A stretch of 60,002 nt of DNA from CAVALG01 sp045576295 (GTDB taxonomy: Bacteria; Bacillota; Clostridia; Oscillospirales; Acutalibacteraceae), in NCBI GenBank assembly GCA_045576295.1, contig JAZNGF010000036.1, positions 1 to 60,002 of the forward strand. The letters are read 5' to 3'. Of this stretch, positions 8,961-16,710 are shown one piece after another (positions within the stretch are counted from its first letter, which is position 1; each line of letters starts with the position of its first letter). The position numbers and the translations under genes were made by a program. Under the pieces are notes generated by a model. The model was not told the DNA's origin, did no database searches, and saw only the letters and a list, made by a program, of their open reading frames with translations.

Positions 8961-10004
8961 TTAACAAATTTCAATCTTTTTATCAGATTCAACTATTTCG
9001 CCAATGATGTAAGGTTCTTCGCCGTTCTGTTTTAAAACTTCAAGCGCCTTTTCAGCATCGCTGGCTGAAACCACAATGCTCATGCCAACGCCCATGTTAA
9101 AGGTGTTGAACATATCGCGTTCTGAAACGCCGCCTGTGCTTGCAATAAGCTCGAATATCGGCAGAACTTTAACAGCGCTCTTTGTAATCTTTGCGCCAAG
9201 TCCATCGGGGATGCTGCGCGGAATGTTTTCGTAAAATCCCCCGCCTGTAATGTGCGAAATACCCTTGATTTTAACCGCTTCATTTAATGCTAAAACAGGT
9301 TTAACATAAATTTTTGTTGGGGTGAGCAATGTTTCGGCAACCGATTTGCCGCCAAGCTCTGCTACAGGTGTGGTTATATCGCTGTTTTCAACATCGAAAA
9401 CCTTGCGAACAAGCGAAAAGCCGTTTGAATGAACGCCGCTTGACGGAAGCGCGATGATAACGTCGCCCGCTGCCATTGAATTGTTATCAATTATTTTCGA
9501 TTTATCAACAACGCCTGTGCAGTAGCCTGCAAGGTCGTATTCGTCAACGGGGTAGAAGCCGGGCATTTCGGCGGTTTCGCCGCCAATAAGCGCCGCGCCC
9601 GACTGAACGCAACCTTCGCAAACGCCCTTAACAATGTCGGCAATCTTTTCGGGAACGTTCTTGCCGCAGGCTATGTAATCAAGGAAGAAAAGTGGCTTTG
9701 CGCCGCTGCAAATTATATCATTAACGCACATTGCAACGCAGTCGATGCCAACGGTGTCGTGTTTATCTGTTAAAAATGCAAGTTTGAGTTTTGTTCCAAC
9801 GCCGTCGGTTCCGCTAACTAAAACAGGGTTAGTGATGCCCTCCATATTAAGTTCAAAAAGGCCGCCAAAGCCGCCAATGCCCGAGCAAACGCCCTCGGTT
9901 TTGGTTCTGGCAATGTGCTCTTTCATAAGTTCAACCGATTTATAACCTGCGTTAATGTCAACGCCCGCAGCAGCGTAGGCTTCCGATCTTGAAAGTTCGT
10001 GCAT
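8961..10004 (-). CDS. purM: Phosphoribosylformylglycinamidine cyclo-ligase (AIR synthetase)
   Basis: ATP-dependent ring closure of FGAM to AIR. The 347 residues contain the family hallmarks AYAAAGVDINAGYKSVELMK at the N-terminus, VSGTDGVGTKLK (about 69-80), CVNDIICSGAKPLFFLDY (about 97-114) and GGETAEMPGFY (about 147-157). A 46-bp gap separates it from purN downstream; purE is 28 bp upstream. The C-terminal 10-20 residues are poorly conserved, as is common. Confidence 0.97.
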   Translation of the reverse strand: MHELSRSEAYAAAGVDINAGYKSVELMKEHIARTKTEGVCSGIGGFGGLFELNMEGITNPVLVSGTDGVGTKLKLAFLTDKHDTVGIDCVAMCVNDIICSGAKPLFFLDYIACGKNVPEKIADIVKGVCEGCVQSGAALIGGETAEMPGFYPVDEYDLAGYCTGVVDKSKIIDNNSMAAGDVIIALPSSGVHSNGFSLVRKVFDVENSDITTPVAELGGKSVAETLLTPTKIYVKPVLALNEAVKIKGISHITGGGFYENIPRSIPDGLGAKITKSAVKVLPIFELIASTGGVSERDMFNTFNMGVGMSIVVSASDAEKALEVLKQNGEEPYIIGEIVESDKKIEIC

Positions 10005-10032
10005 TATAATTACCTCCGTTTTTTGTTTGTGT

Positions 10033-10527
10033 TTATGAATTAAGGCTTTCGGTAAGCGCCTTATCTTTTGCTAAAACTGCCTGCTTATCGGCTTCTCTTT
10101 TAGCCGCAAGTTTCTCGGCAAGCTCGGGTTCGCCAAGGGCTAAAATTTGTGCCGCTAAAAGCGCCGCGTTAACGCCGCCACCAATTGCAACGGTTGCAAC
10201 CGGAATGCCCGAAGGCATTTGAACGGTTGAAAGAAGCGCATCTAACCCGTCGAGTGTGGGGCCCTTGCAGGGGATGCCAATAACGGGGAGTGTTGTGTTA
10301 GCGGCAATGGCTCCCGCAAGGTGCGCCGCCATGCCTGCCGCAGCAATGATAACGCCAAAATCATTTTTAGCGGCGTTTTTGGTGAATTCTGCTGCCTGTT
10401 CGGGTGTTCTGTGCGCCGAGTAAATGTGAACCTCAAAGGGGATGTCAAGGGATTTAAGCGTGTCGATCGATTTGTTAACAATGGGCAAATCGCTGTCGCT
10501 TCCCATAATGATTGCAACTTTTTTCAT
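10033..10527 (-). CDS. purE: N5-carboxyaminoimidazole ribonucleotide mutase
   Basis: First gene of the operon; it interconverts carboxylated AIR forms to give CAIR. The 164 residues show AIIMGSDSDLPI at the N-terminus, YSAHRTPEQ near residues 36-44 and the glycine-rich IIAAAGMAAHLAGAIAA (about 59-75). It starts behind an AGGAGGAG site. No purK partner is in the window, so the bicarbonate-dependent class I function is assumed and not shown. Confidence 0.95.
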   Translation of the reverse strand: MKKVAIIMGSDSDLPIVNKSIDTLKSLDIPFEVHIYSAHRTPEQAAEFTKNAAKNDFGVIIAAAGMAAHLAGAIAANTTLPVIGIPCKGPTLDGLDALLSTVQMPSGIPVATVAIGGGVNAALLAAQILALGEPELAEKLAAKREADKQAVLAKDKALTESLNS

Positions 10528-10557
10528 AAACTACTCCTCCTGTAGATATTTAAACGC

Positions 10558-10597
10558 AAAAAGGCACGCCTAAACCCCAAAGGATTTAAGTGTGCCC
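10558..10597 (-). terminator. Intrinsic terminator of the ZTP riboswitch
   Basis: On the minus strand the leader forms a long stem (GGCACACTTAAATCC with GGGTTTAGGCGTGCC) followed by TTTTT. The 5' arm shares its first bases with the conserved TCTGGGCA of the riboswitch, so aptamer and terminator are mutually exclusive, as expected for an ON-switch. Confidence 0.85.
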
Positions 10598-10682
10598 AGA
10601 CGGTCGGCCTTAAAGGGTTTACAGCCCTGCCCACGCCCCCGTTCCACGCAGTGCTCTGCATAATCCGTCAGTTACGGGGGGT
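10593..10682 (-). ncRNA. ZTP (pfl) riboswitch
   Basis: The minus-strand leader carries both conserved halves of the pfl motif: CCGTAACTGACGG (10665-10677) with the following GTGGAACGGGGG, and CCGTCTGGGCA (10593-10603), joined by a variable hairpin region. Established family knowledge: this RNA binds ZMP/ZTP, which accumulates when 10-formyl-THF is short, and turns on purine and one-carbon genes. Both formyl-transfer enzymes and glyA lie in the operon behind it. Confidence 0.9.
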
Positions 10683-10701
10683 GTTAAATTTACATACTGT
10701 A

Positions 10702-10730
10702 AGTATACCAAAAATCCCGCTCGCCGTCAA
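10702..10730 (-). promoter_or_regulatory. Sigma-A promoter of the purine operon
   Basis: On the minus strand TTGACG (10725-10730) and TATACT (10702-10707) are separated by exactly 17 bp. The expected start is about 15-20 nt before the ZTP aptamer. Confidence 0.85.
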
Positions 10731-10852
10731 GGATAATTCGATATTTTTCCGCCGAAATAAACCGCATTCACCAAAAAGTTTCAAAACGCAAAAAATAAGC
10801 GCCAAAAACCGCCGTCTTAGCGCACGCCTTCCTCGGGGGTGGAAGGCTAATG

Positions 10853-12607
10853 CTACTCGGCATATGAGCTGTAAAGCCCAAAGTATGCGCCCTTTTTCTC
10901 TAAAAGTTCGTCGTGCGTGCCTTGCTCTAAAATCACGCCGCCGTCACCCATAACTAAAATTGTGTCGGCATTTTTAACCGTTGTTAGGCGGTGGGCAATA
11001 ATAAGCGTTGTGCGCCCTTTTGCTAGTCGTGCAAGCGACTGCTTAACAACCTGCTCGCTTTCGTTATCGAGCGCAGATGTGGCTTCGTCTAAAATTAAAA
11101 TTGGCGGGTTTTTTAAAAATACGCGCGCTACCGAAATTCGCTGTTTTTGCCCGCCCGAAAGTTTAACGCCGCGCTCGCCAACATAAGTATTGTAGCCATC
11201 TGGCAAGGTTTCAATAAACTCTTCGGCGCCCGCAAGCTTAGCGGCTTTTATAATTTCTTCATCGCTCGCGCCCGGCTTGCCATAGGCAATGTTTTCTTTC
11301 ACCGTGCCCGAAAACAGGTAAACATCTTGCTGAACTATGCCAATATTCTCGCGCAGGCTTTTAAGGGTATAGCCCTTTATATTGCGCCCGTCAACCCATA
11401 TTTCACCGCTTACCGCCTCATAAAACCTTGGAATCAGCGCCGAAACGGTGGTTTTGCCGCCGCCCGAGGGCCCAACAAGCGCTGTGCAACTGCCTGCAGG
11501 AATTTTCATATTAAAATCCTTTAGCACTGCGCTGTTTTCTTCGGAATATTTAAACGAAACATTTTTAAATTCAATGTCGCCGCGAACTGTTTTAAGCTCG
11601 GTGGCATCGGCACTGTCGGTAATAAGGGGCTCAACATCCATAATTTCAAAGAAGCGGTCGATCCCCGTCATACCGCGCTGGAACTGCTCGCCGAATTCAA
11701 CAATTCTTCTAATTGAGGTAAGCAAAGTGTTAACATATAGAAGGAATGCTATAAAATCGGCGGCGCTTATTTTGCCGTTCATTAAGAACACCGCGCCGAG
11801 GATTACAACAAATATGTACATAAGGCCATCGAAAAATCGGGTTGAGCACTGGAAGCCGCCCATATAACGGTAAACCTTGCGCTTGATAGCCAAAAAGCCT
11901 TGGTTGTTCTTTTCGAACTTCTCTTTTTCAACATCTTCATTAGCAAACGATTTTACAACGCGAATGCCCGAAAGGCTATCTTCAATTTGGGAATTAAGCT
12001 CGCCAACGCGGCGGCGCGATTCGCGAAAACCATCGCGCATTTTATGATTAAAATACCCTAAAATTAAAATCATTGGCGGCATAACCGCAAAAATAAGCAG
12101 CGTTAAGGGCGCGCTCATTGTGCATAGAATTGAAAATGATGCTATAACCTTAATTCCCGTTACAAAAAATTCTTCGGGGCAGTGGTGAGCAAATTCGGTT
12201 ACATCGAACAAATCGTTAGTCATTCTCGACATAATACTGCCTACCTTCGCGTTATCGTAATACGAAAAGGGCAGTTTTTCAAGGTGGGCGAACATATCGC
12301 TTCGCATATCGGTTTCAAGCCGAGTTCCCATAATGTGCCCCACGGTTGCCATGTAGTAGCTCGCCGCTGTGTCGATAATTCGCAAAACTATGTAAGACAC
12401 GCCAACTTTAACTATAAACTCTACCGTGATTTTGGAAATATCTTGCGATGCGGCATCGGTAATGCTTCGCACAATCAGTGGCAGAACAAGCTCGCACGCT
12501 GTTGTGAGTGCCGCGCAGAAAAGGTCGAAAATAATTATGGGGATATACTTTTTATAATAGGGCAAAAACCTTCTAAGGTTGCCGCGTTTTTTTTCTTTAT
12601 GTTTCAT
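10853..12607 (-). CDS. ABC exporter, fused membrane and ATPase half-transporter
   Basis: A 584-residue half-transporter of the MsbA/BmrA type, probably a homodimeric exporter of lipids or drugs; the substrate cannot be read from sequence. The membrane domain (about residues 1-320, six predicted helices, starting after a basic MKHKEKKRGNLRRF) is followed by an ATPase with Walker A GPSGGGKTT (about 378-386), Q-loop IVQQDVYLFSG, signature LSGGQKQR (about 480-487), Walker B ILILDEATSAL and switch IIAHRL. It is transcribed alone, ending 120 bp from the purine promoter. The 5' side faces the divergent metY leader. Confidence 0.92.
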   Translation of the reverse strand: MKHKEKKRGNLRRFLPYYKKYIPIIIFDLFCAALTTACELVLPLIVRSITDAASQDISKITVEFIVKVGVSYIVLRIIDTAASYYMATVGHIMGTRLETDMRSDMFAHLEKLPFSYYDNAKVGSIMSRMTNDLFDVTEFAHHCPEEFFVTGIKVIASFSILCTMSAPLTLLIFAVMPPMILILGYFNHKMRDGFRESRRRVGELNSQIEDSLSGIRVVKSFANEDVEKEKFEKNNQGFLAIKRKVYRYMGGFQCSTRFFDGLMYIFVVILGAVFLMNGKISAADFIAFLLYVNTLLTSIRRIVEFGEQFQRGMTGIDRFFEIMDVEPLITDSADATELKTVRGDIEFKNVSFKYSEENSAVLKDFNMKIPAGSCTALVGPSGGGKTTVSALIPRFYEAVSGEIWVDGRNIKGYTLKSLRENIGIVQQDVYLFSGTVKENIAYGKPGASDEEIIKAAKLAGAEEFIETLPDGYNTYVGERGVKLSGGQKQRISVARVFLKNPPILILDEATSALDNESEQVVKQSLARLAKGRTTLIIAHRLTTVKNADTILVMGDGGVILEQGTHDELLEKKGAYFGLYSSYAE

Positions 12608-12742
12608 AAAATGCTCCTCTTACTTTAAAGAATTTTATTTTAATTTAACACACATTATATAATAACACCGCGCCTGCCGATTTTCAAGCGGTGGCGGCGC
12701 CCGCACAGTGCAAAATTTGGGCAATTTGGCTTCAAAAATTTG

Positions 12743-12771
12743 TTGACAAAGCTGTAATGTGTAGATATAAT
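12743..12771 (+). promoter_or_regulatory. Sigma-A promoter of metY-metA
   Basis: Consensus TTGACA (12743-12748) and TATAAT (12766-12771) with a 17-bp spacer, just before the T-box leader. Confidence 0.9.
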
Positions 12772-12779
12772 TATTTTAA

Positions 12780-13030
12780 AGGTAATGACGAAGAGGGTTT
12801 AAGCTCACAGCTTTTCAGAGAGTAAATGGTTGGTGTGAATTTACAGTTTGGGGCTTTTGCAACTTATGGCTTCTGAACCGAACGTTCGAGGGTGATACTT
12901 TAGGGCGTTACGTAGCGGCCGCGTTAAGGCTTGAAGGGTTGATAGACCCTGCTAAAGTGGCAGTTTTCTGCAATTTGAGTGGTACCGCGGGTTATTCTCG
13001 TCTCAAAGCAAGGGCTTTGGGGCTTTTTTT
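12780..13030 (+). ncRNA. T-box leader, probably tRNA-Met-sensing
   Basis: The conserved T-box TGGTACCGCGG lies at 12980-12990, and AGAGAG of stem I lies near 12817. It is followed by a terminator hairpin CAAAGC/GCTTTG and a T-run (13002-13030). Stem I can close by GGTTT with GAACC, leaving ATG (12866-12868) in the place of the specifier triplet. That predicts uncharged tRNA-Met as the ligand, in keeping with metY and metA downstream. TGC at 12857-12859 is a possible but less well placed alternative. The specifier call is a hand fold. Confidence 0.88.
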
Positions 13031-13053
13031 ATTAATTAAGGAGGTTTTTGTTT

Positions 13054-14334
13054 ATGCAAACCAAAATTGAAACCAAATGCATTCAGGGTGGCTACACACC
13101 GGGCAACGGTGAGCCAAGGCAGATTCCGATAATTCAAAGCACAACTTTTAAATACGACACAAGCGAAGATATGGGCAAACTTTTCGACTTAGAGGCAACA
13201 GGCTATTTCTATTCGCGGCTTCAAAACCCAACCTGCGATATGGTTGCCGCAAAAATCTGCGAGCTTGAGGGTGGCGCCGCCGCAATGCTCACATCATCCG
13301 GCCAGTCGGCAAACTTTTTCAGCATTTTCAACATTGCCCCCTGCGGCAGCCACGTAATTGCGTCTTCGGCAATTTACGGCGGCACATTTAACCTTTTTAA
13401 TGTTACAATGCGCAAAATGGGCATTGATTTCACCTTTATTTCGCCCGATTCTTCCGAAGAAGAAATTGCGGCGGCATTCAAGCCCAACACCAAGGCTGTG
13501 TTTGGCGAAACCATTGCGAACCCTGCGCTTACAGTTTTAGATATTGAAAAGTTCGCCCGCGTTGCTCACGCACACGGCGTTCCGCTTATTGTTGATAACA
13601 CATTCCCAACACCAATTAACTGCCGCCCGTTTGAATGGGGCGCTGATATTGTTACCCACGCAACAACCAAATATATCGATGGCCACGGCGGCACCGTTGG
13701 CGGCTGCATTGTTGATTCGGGCAATTTCGATTGGGCTAAATACCCCGATAAGTTCCCCGGCCTTTGCGAGCCCGATGAAAGCTACCACGGCATTGTTTAC
13801 ACCGAGCGCTTTGGCAAAGGTGCATACATCACCAAAGCAACCGCGCAATTAATGCGCGACTTTGGCGCAACCCAATCACCCCAGAGCGCGTTCTACATCA
13901 ATTTAGGGCTTGAAAGCCTTCACGTTAGAATGCCTCGCCACTGCGAAAACGCATTGAAGATAGCCGAATTTTTAAACGGCCACGAAAAGGTAAACTACGT
14001 TAACTACCCGTCGCTACCCAGCGATAAATACTATAATTTAGCGCAAAAATATATGAAGGACGGCACCTGCGGCGTTATAAGCTTTGGCGTTAAAGGTGGC
14101 CGCGCCGCTGCCGAAAAATTTATGAAGAGCTTAAAGCTTATTGCCATTGAAACACACGTGGCCGATGCCAGAAGCTGCTGCCTGCACCCTGCCAACGCAA
14201 CCCACAGGCAGTTAAGCGATGCCGAGCTTGAAGCCTGCGGCGTTCGCCCCGACCTTGTTCGCGTGTCGATTGGCATTGAAAACGGCGACGATTTGTTGGC
14301 CGATATTAAAAACGCGCTTGAGCTTATTGACTAA
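13054..14334 (+). CDS. metY: O-acetylhomoserine sulfhydrylase
   Basis: PLP enzyme making homocysteine from O-acetylhomoserine and sulfide. The product is 426 residues from ATG 13054, chosen because AAGGAGG ends 9 bp before it; an in-frame TTG at 13048 lacks good spacing. Visible are KIETKCIQGGYTPGNGEPRQIPI at the start, YSRLQNPTCD near residue 57, and the PLP lysine in THATTKYIDGHGG (about 203-215). The very next gene makes its substrate, and both lie under a Met-type T-box. Confidence 0.94.
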   Translation: MQTKIETKCIQGGYTPGNGEPRQIPIIQSTTFKYDTSEDMGKLFDLEATGYFYSRLQNPTCDMVAAKICELEGGAAAMLTSSGQSANFFSIFNIAPCGSHVIASSAIYGGTFNLFNVTMRKMGIDFTFISPDSSEEEIAAAFKPNTKAVFGETIANPALTVLDIEKFARVAHAHGVPLIVDNTFPTPINCRPFEWGADIVTHATTKYIDGHGGTVGGCIVDSGNFDWAKYPDKFPGLCEPDESYHGIVYTERFGKGAYITKATAQLMRDFGATQSPQSAFYINLGLESLHVRMPRHCENALKIAEFLNGHEKVNYVNYPSLPSDKYYNLAQKYMKDGTCGVISFGVKGGRAAAEKFMKSLKLIAIETHVADARSCCLHPANATHRQLSDAELEACGVRPDLVRVSIGIENGDDLLADIKNALELID

Positions 14335-14367
14335 TAAACAAAAAACCAAAAAAGGGGGGCGAAAGAA

Positions 14368-15285
14368 ATGCCTATAAAAATACCGCAAACACTGCCTGCG
14401 TTCAAAACACTCACCGAAGAAAATATATTCGTTATGGACGAGGTTAGAGCAGGCAAGCAAGATATTCGTCCGCTTCAGATACTAATTCTCAACCTAATGC
14501 CAACAAAAATTCAAACCGAAACCCAGCTTGTAAGGCTTATAAGCAACACTCCGCTTCAGGTTGAGATTGAGCTTATTTACACCACCACCCATAAATCGAA
14601 AAACACACCCGAAGACCACCTTTTAACCTTTTATAAAACCTTTAATGATGTTCGCCACCGCAATTTCGACGGAATGATTATAACAGGCGCACCGGTTGAA
14701 CTTATGGAGTTCGAAGAGGTTAACTATTGGGATGAGCTTTGCGAGATTATGGAATGGAGCAAGTCGCACGTGCACAGCGTTTTCCACATCTGCTGGGGCG
14801 CGCAGGCGGGGCTTTACTACCATTTTGGGATTAAAAAGCAAAAGCTCGATAGCAAGCTGTTCGGCGTTTTTCCGCACAAGGTTGTTCACAACGGTTCAAT
14901 CCTTTTCCGCGGCGCCGATGATGAATTTATGGTTCCCCATTCAAGGCACACAACCGTTTTGCGCGAGGATATTGCCGCCCGCCCCGAGCTTAAAATTTTA
15001 GCCGAATCGGAAAAGGCGGGGGTTTACGCCGTGTCGACCGATAACGGCCGCCAGATATTTATAACAGGGCATTCGGAATACGATGCCGAAACATTAAAAA
15101 CCGAATACCTTAGAGACAAAAACTTAGGGCTTCCCATCGCCGTTCCCGAAAATTATTTCCCCAATGACGACGACACTAAAGCGCCAAACGTTACCTGGCG
15201 CTCACACGCGAATTTGCTTTATTCAAACTGGATGAATTATTTTCTATACCAAACAACACCATATAATTTGAATGAAATAAAATAA
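14368..15285 (+). CDS. metA: Homoserine O-acetyltransferase, MetA family
   Basis: Activates homoserine for methionine synthesis. The 305 residues match MetA, with the acyl-enzyme cysteine at position 142 in FHICWGAQAG. Position 111 is glutamate (GAPVELMEF). In this family Glu at that site is linked to acetyl-CoA use and Gly, as in E. coli, to succinyl-CoA, so acetyl transfer is expected. This agrees with the O-acetylhomoserine sulfhydrylase encoded 33 bp upstream. Start is behind AAAAAAGGGGGGCG. Confidence 0.94.
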   Translation: MPIKIPQTLPAFKTLTEENIFVMDEVRAGKQDIRPLQILILNLMPTKIQTETQLVRLISNTPLQVEIELIYTTTHKSKNTPEDHLLTFYKTFNDVRHRNFDGMIITGAPVELMEFEEVNYWDELCEIMEWSKSHVHSVFHICWGAQAGLYYHFGIKKQKLDSKLFGVFPHKVVHNGSILFRGADDEFMVPHSRHTTVLREDIAARPELKILAESEKAGVYAVSTDNGRQIFITGHSEYDAETLKTEYLRDKNLGLPIAVPENYFPNDDDTKAPNVTWRSHANLLYSNWMNYFLYQTTPYNLNEIK

Positions 15286-15287
15286 AA

Positions 15288-15681
15288 AAGAAGGCTATTG
15301 GGGCACACTCCAAAAAAAGGGGCGTGTGCCTCAGCTATATTCGTGCTTCACACGAGCGATATATCTTTGATGCGATATGCGGCTTTTCCGCGCGATATAC
15401 GGCCTTTGCCGTGTGAAAATGGCACGAATATAATATCGCAAAAGCCGAAGGCTTTTATATCGCTTTTACCACAAGGTAAAAATATCGTTGCAAACATTAG
15501 TTTGCAATATCGCTTATACGCACCGAAAAAGTAGTTATTTATTTTTCGGTAAGTAATAGCTTTTCTTAAATTATGTAACCCATTGTGACACTTTCGATTA
15601 CCGAAAGTGTCATTTTCTGTTTTAGATAGAAAAGCGGAGACTACTTCTTTACGAAGTGTCTCCGTTTGAGCCTTCTTTTTT
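15288..15681. repeat. Array of about ten hairpins with CGATAT/ATATCG boxes
   Basis: A 394-bp element bounded by AAAAAAGAAGGCT and AGCCTTCTTTTTTT. It contains hairpins one after another: GGCACAC/GTGTGCC, TATATTCGTGC/GCACGAATATA enclosing GCGG/CCGC and ACGG/CCGT, then AAAAGCC/GGCTTTT, TTTTACC/GGTAAAA, TTGCAAAC/GTTTGCAA, ACCGAAAAA/TTTTTCGGT, TGACACTTTCG/CGAAAGTGTCA and CGGAGAC/GTCTCCG. In the left half the loops are separated by CGATAT, in the right half by ATATCG, so box orientation reverses at about 15430. No ORF is supported inside. Its right end is 10 bp from the stop of the next gene. Confidence 0.8.
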
Positions 15682-15690
15682 TATTAAACC

Positions 15691-16206
15691 CTATATGCCT
15701 TCGGCGGTTATTCTTAATTCGTAAAATTTTTGCAGCCATTTGGGCTTAGCATCAGTGGCGCTTTTAACATTTAATAATGTTCGTTTGCCTATTCTTCTGT
15801 CTAAAATCGCGAACATTCTGATTATAGGGTTTTCGGCGGTTAGGCTTAAATTAATATCTTGGTTACGGTAAGCATTAAGGGCATTGCAAAACTCGGTGTC
15901 GGTGTATTCACACCTTTCGGTTAGCGGAACCTTTTCTAAAAGCGGCCAAAACTCTGCCCAATATTCGGTTTTGCCAAACGGTTCGGCGCTTTCTTTAAAG
16001 CCGTTATTAATAAAAAATGTGTTAACCGTTTCAAGCGAAAAGCGCTTAACCTGCTTTCCGTCAATGCAGATTTCGAACACCTTGCAGCCGTCCATTCCGG
16101 GGTATGATGTGCAGCCGTAGCGTATTCGCCCTTTTAAACTCTCACAAAGCATTTCATCTTCTAAATATTTTCTCATCGCGCTCCAAGAGCCTAAAACCTT
16201 ACTCAT
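15691..16206 (-). CDS. Conserved hypothetical protein, possibly SF0329 family
   Basis: A 171-residue soluble protein without signal peptide or membrane segment. It opens MSKVLGSWSAMRKYLEDEMLCESLKGRIRYGCT and has a short strand-rich stretch CKVFEICIDGKQVKRFSLET. I associate this pattern (LCESL-GRIRY, then D-K-V-RFS) with proteins labelled SF0329 family, of unknown function; that is recall and unverified. The gene is alone on the minus strand and lies between two hairpin arrays, one 10 bp after its stop and one about 50 bp before its start. Confidence 0.7.
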   Translation of the reverse strand: MSKVLGSWSAMRKYLEDEMLCESLKGRIRYGCTSYPGMDGCKVFEICIDGKQVKRFSLETVNTFFINNGFKESAEPFGKTEYWAEFWPLLEKVPLTERCEYTDTEFCNALNAYRNQDINLSLTAENPIIRMFAILDRRIGKRTLLNVKSATDAKPKWLQKFYELRITAEGI

Positions 16207-16257
16207 TAAATCACCGCCTTATGTGTTTATTATAGCACAGCGGTAAAGGTAAATCAA

Positions 16258-16440
16258 TTATATGAAATCGTGCTGGCGCACGGTGAAATCCTCGTTTTAC
16301 TCGGATGAAATCTTTCACCTGCGGCTTCAGATGAAATTAAATCCGCCTTATTATTCTTGCGAAGCAAGATTTCATCACCGGGGTGATTTCATCTGTGAAA
16401 CAGATTTATCCCGCCCGAAAGGGCGGATTTAGTTGAAAAA
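16258..16440. repeat. Second hairpin array with GATGAAATC/GATTTCATC boxes
   Basis: About 180 bp of short hairpins separated by a box that reads ATGAAATC or a close variant four times on the left and GATTTCATC twice on the right. Hairpins include GTGC/GCAC, CTTGC-gaa-GCAAG, TCTGT-gaa-ACAGA and CCGCCC-gaaa-GGGCGG. It has the same design as the array at 15288-15681 but a different box sequence. It ends against the terminator of tRNA-Arg. Confidence 0.78.
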
Positions 16441-16467
16441 GCCTCGTTCCGAAGAACGAGGCTTTTT
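16436..16467 (-). terminator. Terminator of tRNA-Arg
   Basis: Perfect 9-bp stem GCCTCGTTC/GAACGAGGC with a 4-base loop and T-runs on both strands (AAAAA at 16436-16440, TTTTT at 16463-16467). It lies one base past the CCA end of the tRNA. Confidence 0.88.
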
Positions 16468-16468
16468 C

Positions 16469-16543
16469 TGGCACCCCCTGCGTGAATCGAACACACAACT
16501 AACCCTTAGGAGGGGTTTATTATATCCATTTAACTAAGGGGGC
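16469..16543 (-). tRNA. tRNA-Arg (anticodon CCT)
   Basis: The minus strand folds as a full cloverleaf with encoded CCA: acceptor GCCCCCT with AGGGGGT (first pair G-U), D-arm containing GTTAAATGGATATAAT, anticodon arm AACCC-CTCCTAA-GGGTT and T-arm GTGTG-TTCGATT-CACGC. Anticodon CCT reads AGG. The G-U pair at the end of the acceptor stem is slightly unusual. Confidence 0.95.
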
Positions 16544-16710
16544 GTTTGCTTTGTGCCCGCTGCCCGAAATTCAGGCAACACATAAATACTACTACAAAAC
16601 CGCCCGATTGTCAATCCTGTTTGGGGATTTTCTTTGCTTTGTTGCTTGCGGGAAATATTCGAACCAGCCAACCATTTTTATATAAATAATAATATTATTG
16701 TCGCCTTATA

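Noticed and set aside
15298..15534. A 78-codon ORF within the first hairpin array.
   Set aside because: It crosses several hairpins and the repeated boxes, has no ribosome site and no protein-like composition; it is a by-product of the repeat.
15288..16440. The regularly spaced boxes were first read as a CRISPR-like array.
   Set aside because: The constant parts are only 6-9 bp, the intervening segments are self-complementary hairpins of uneven length, box orientation reverses midway, and no cas gene is present.
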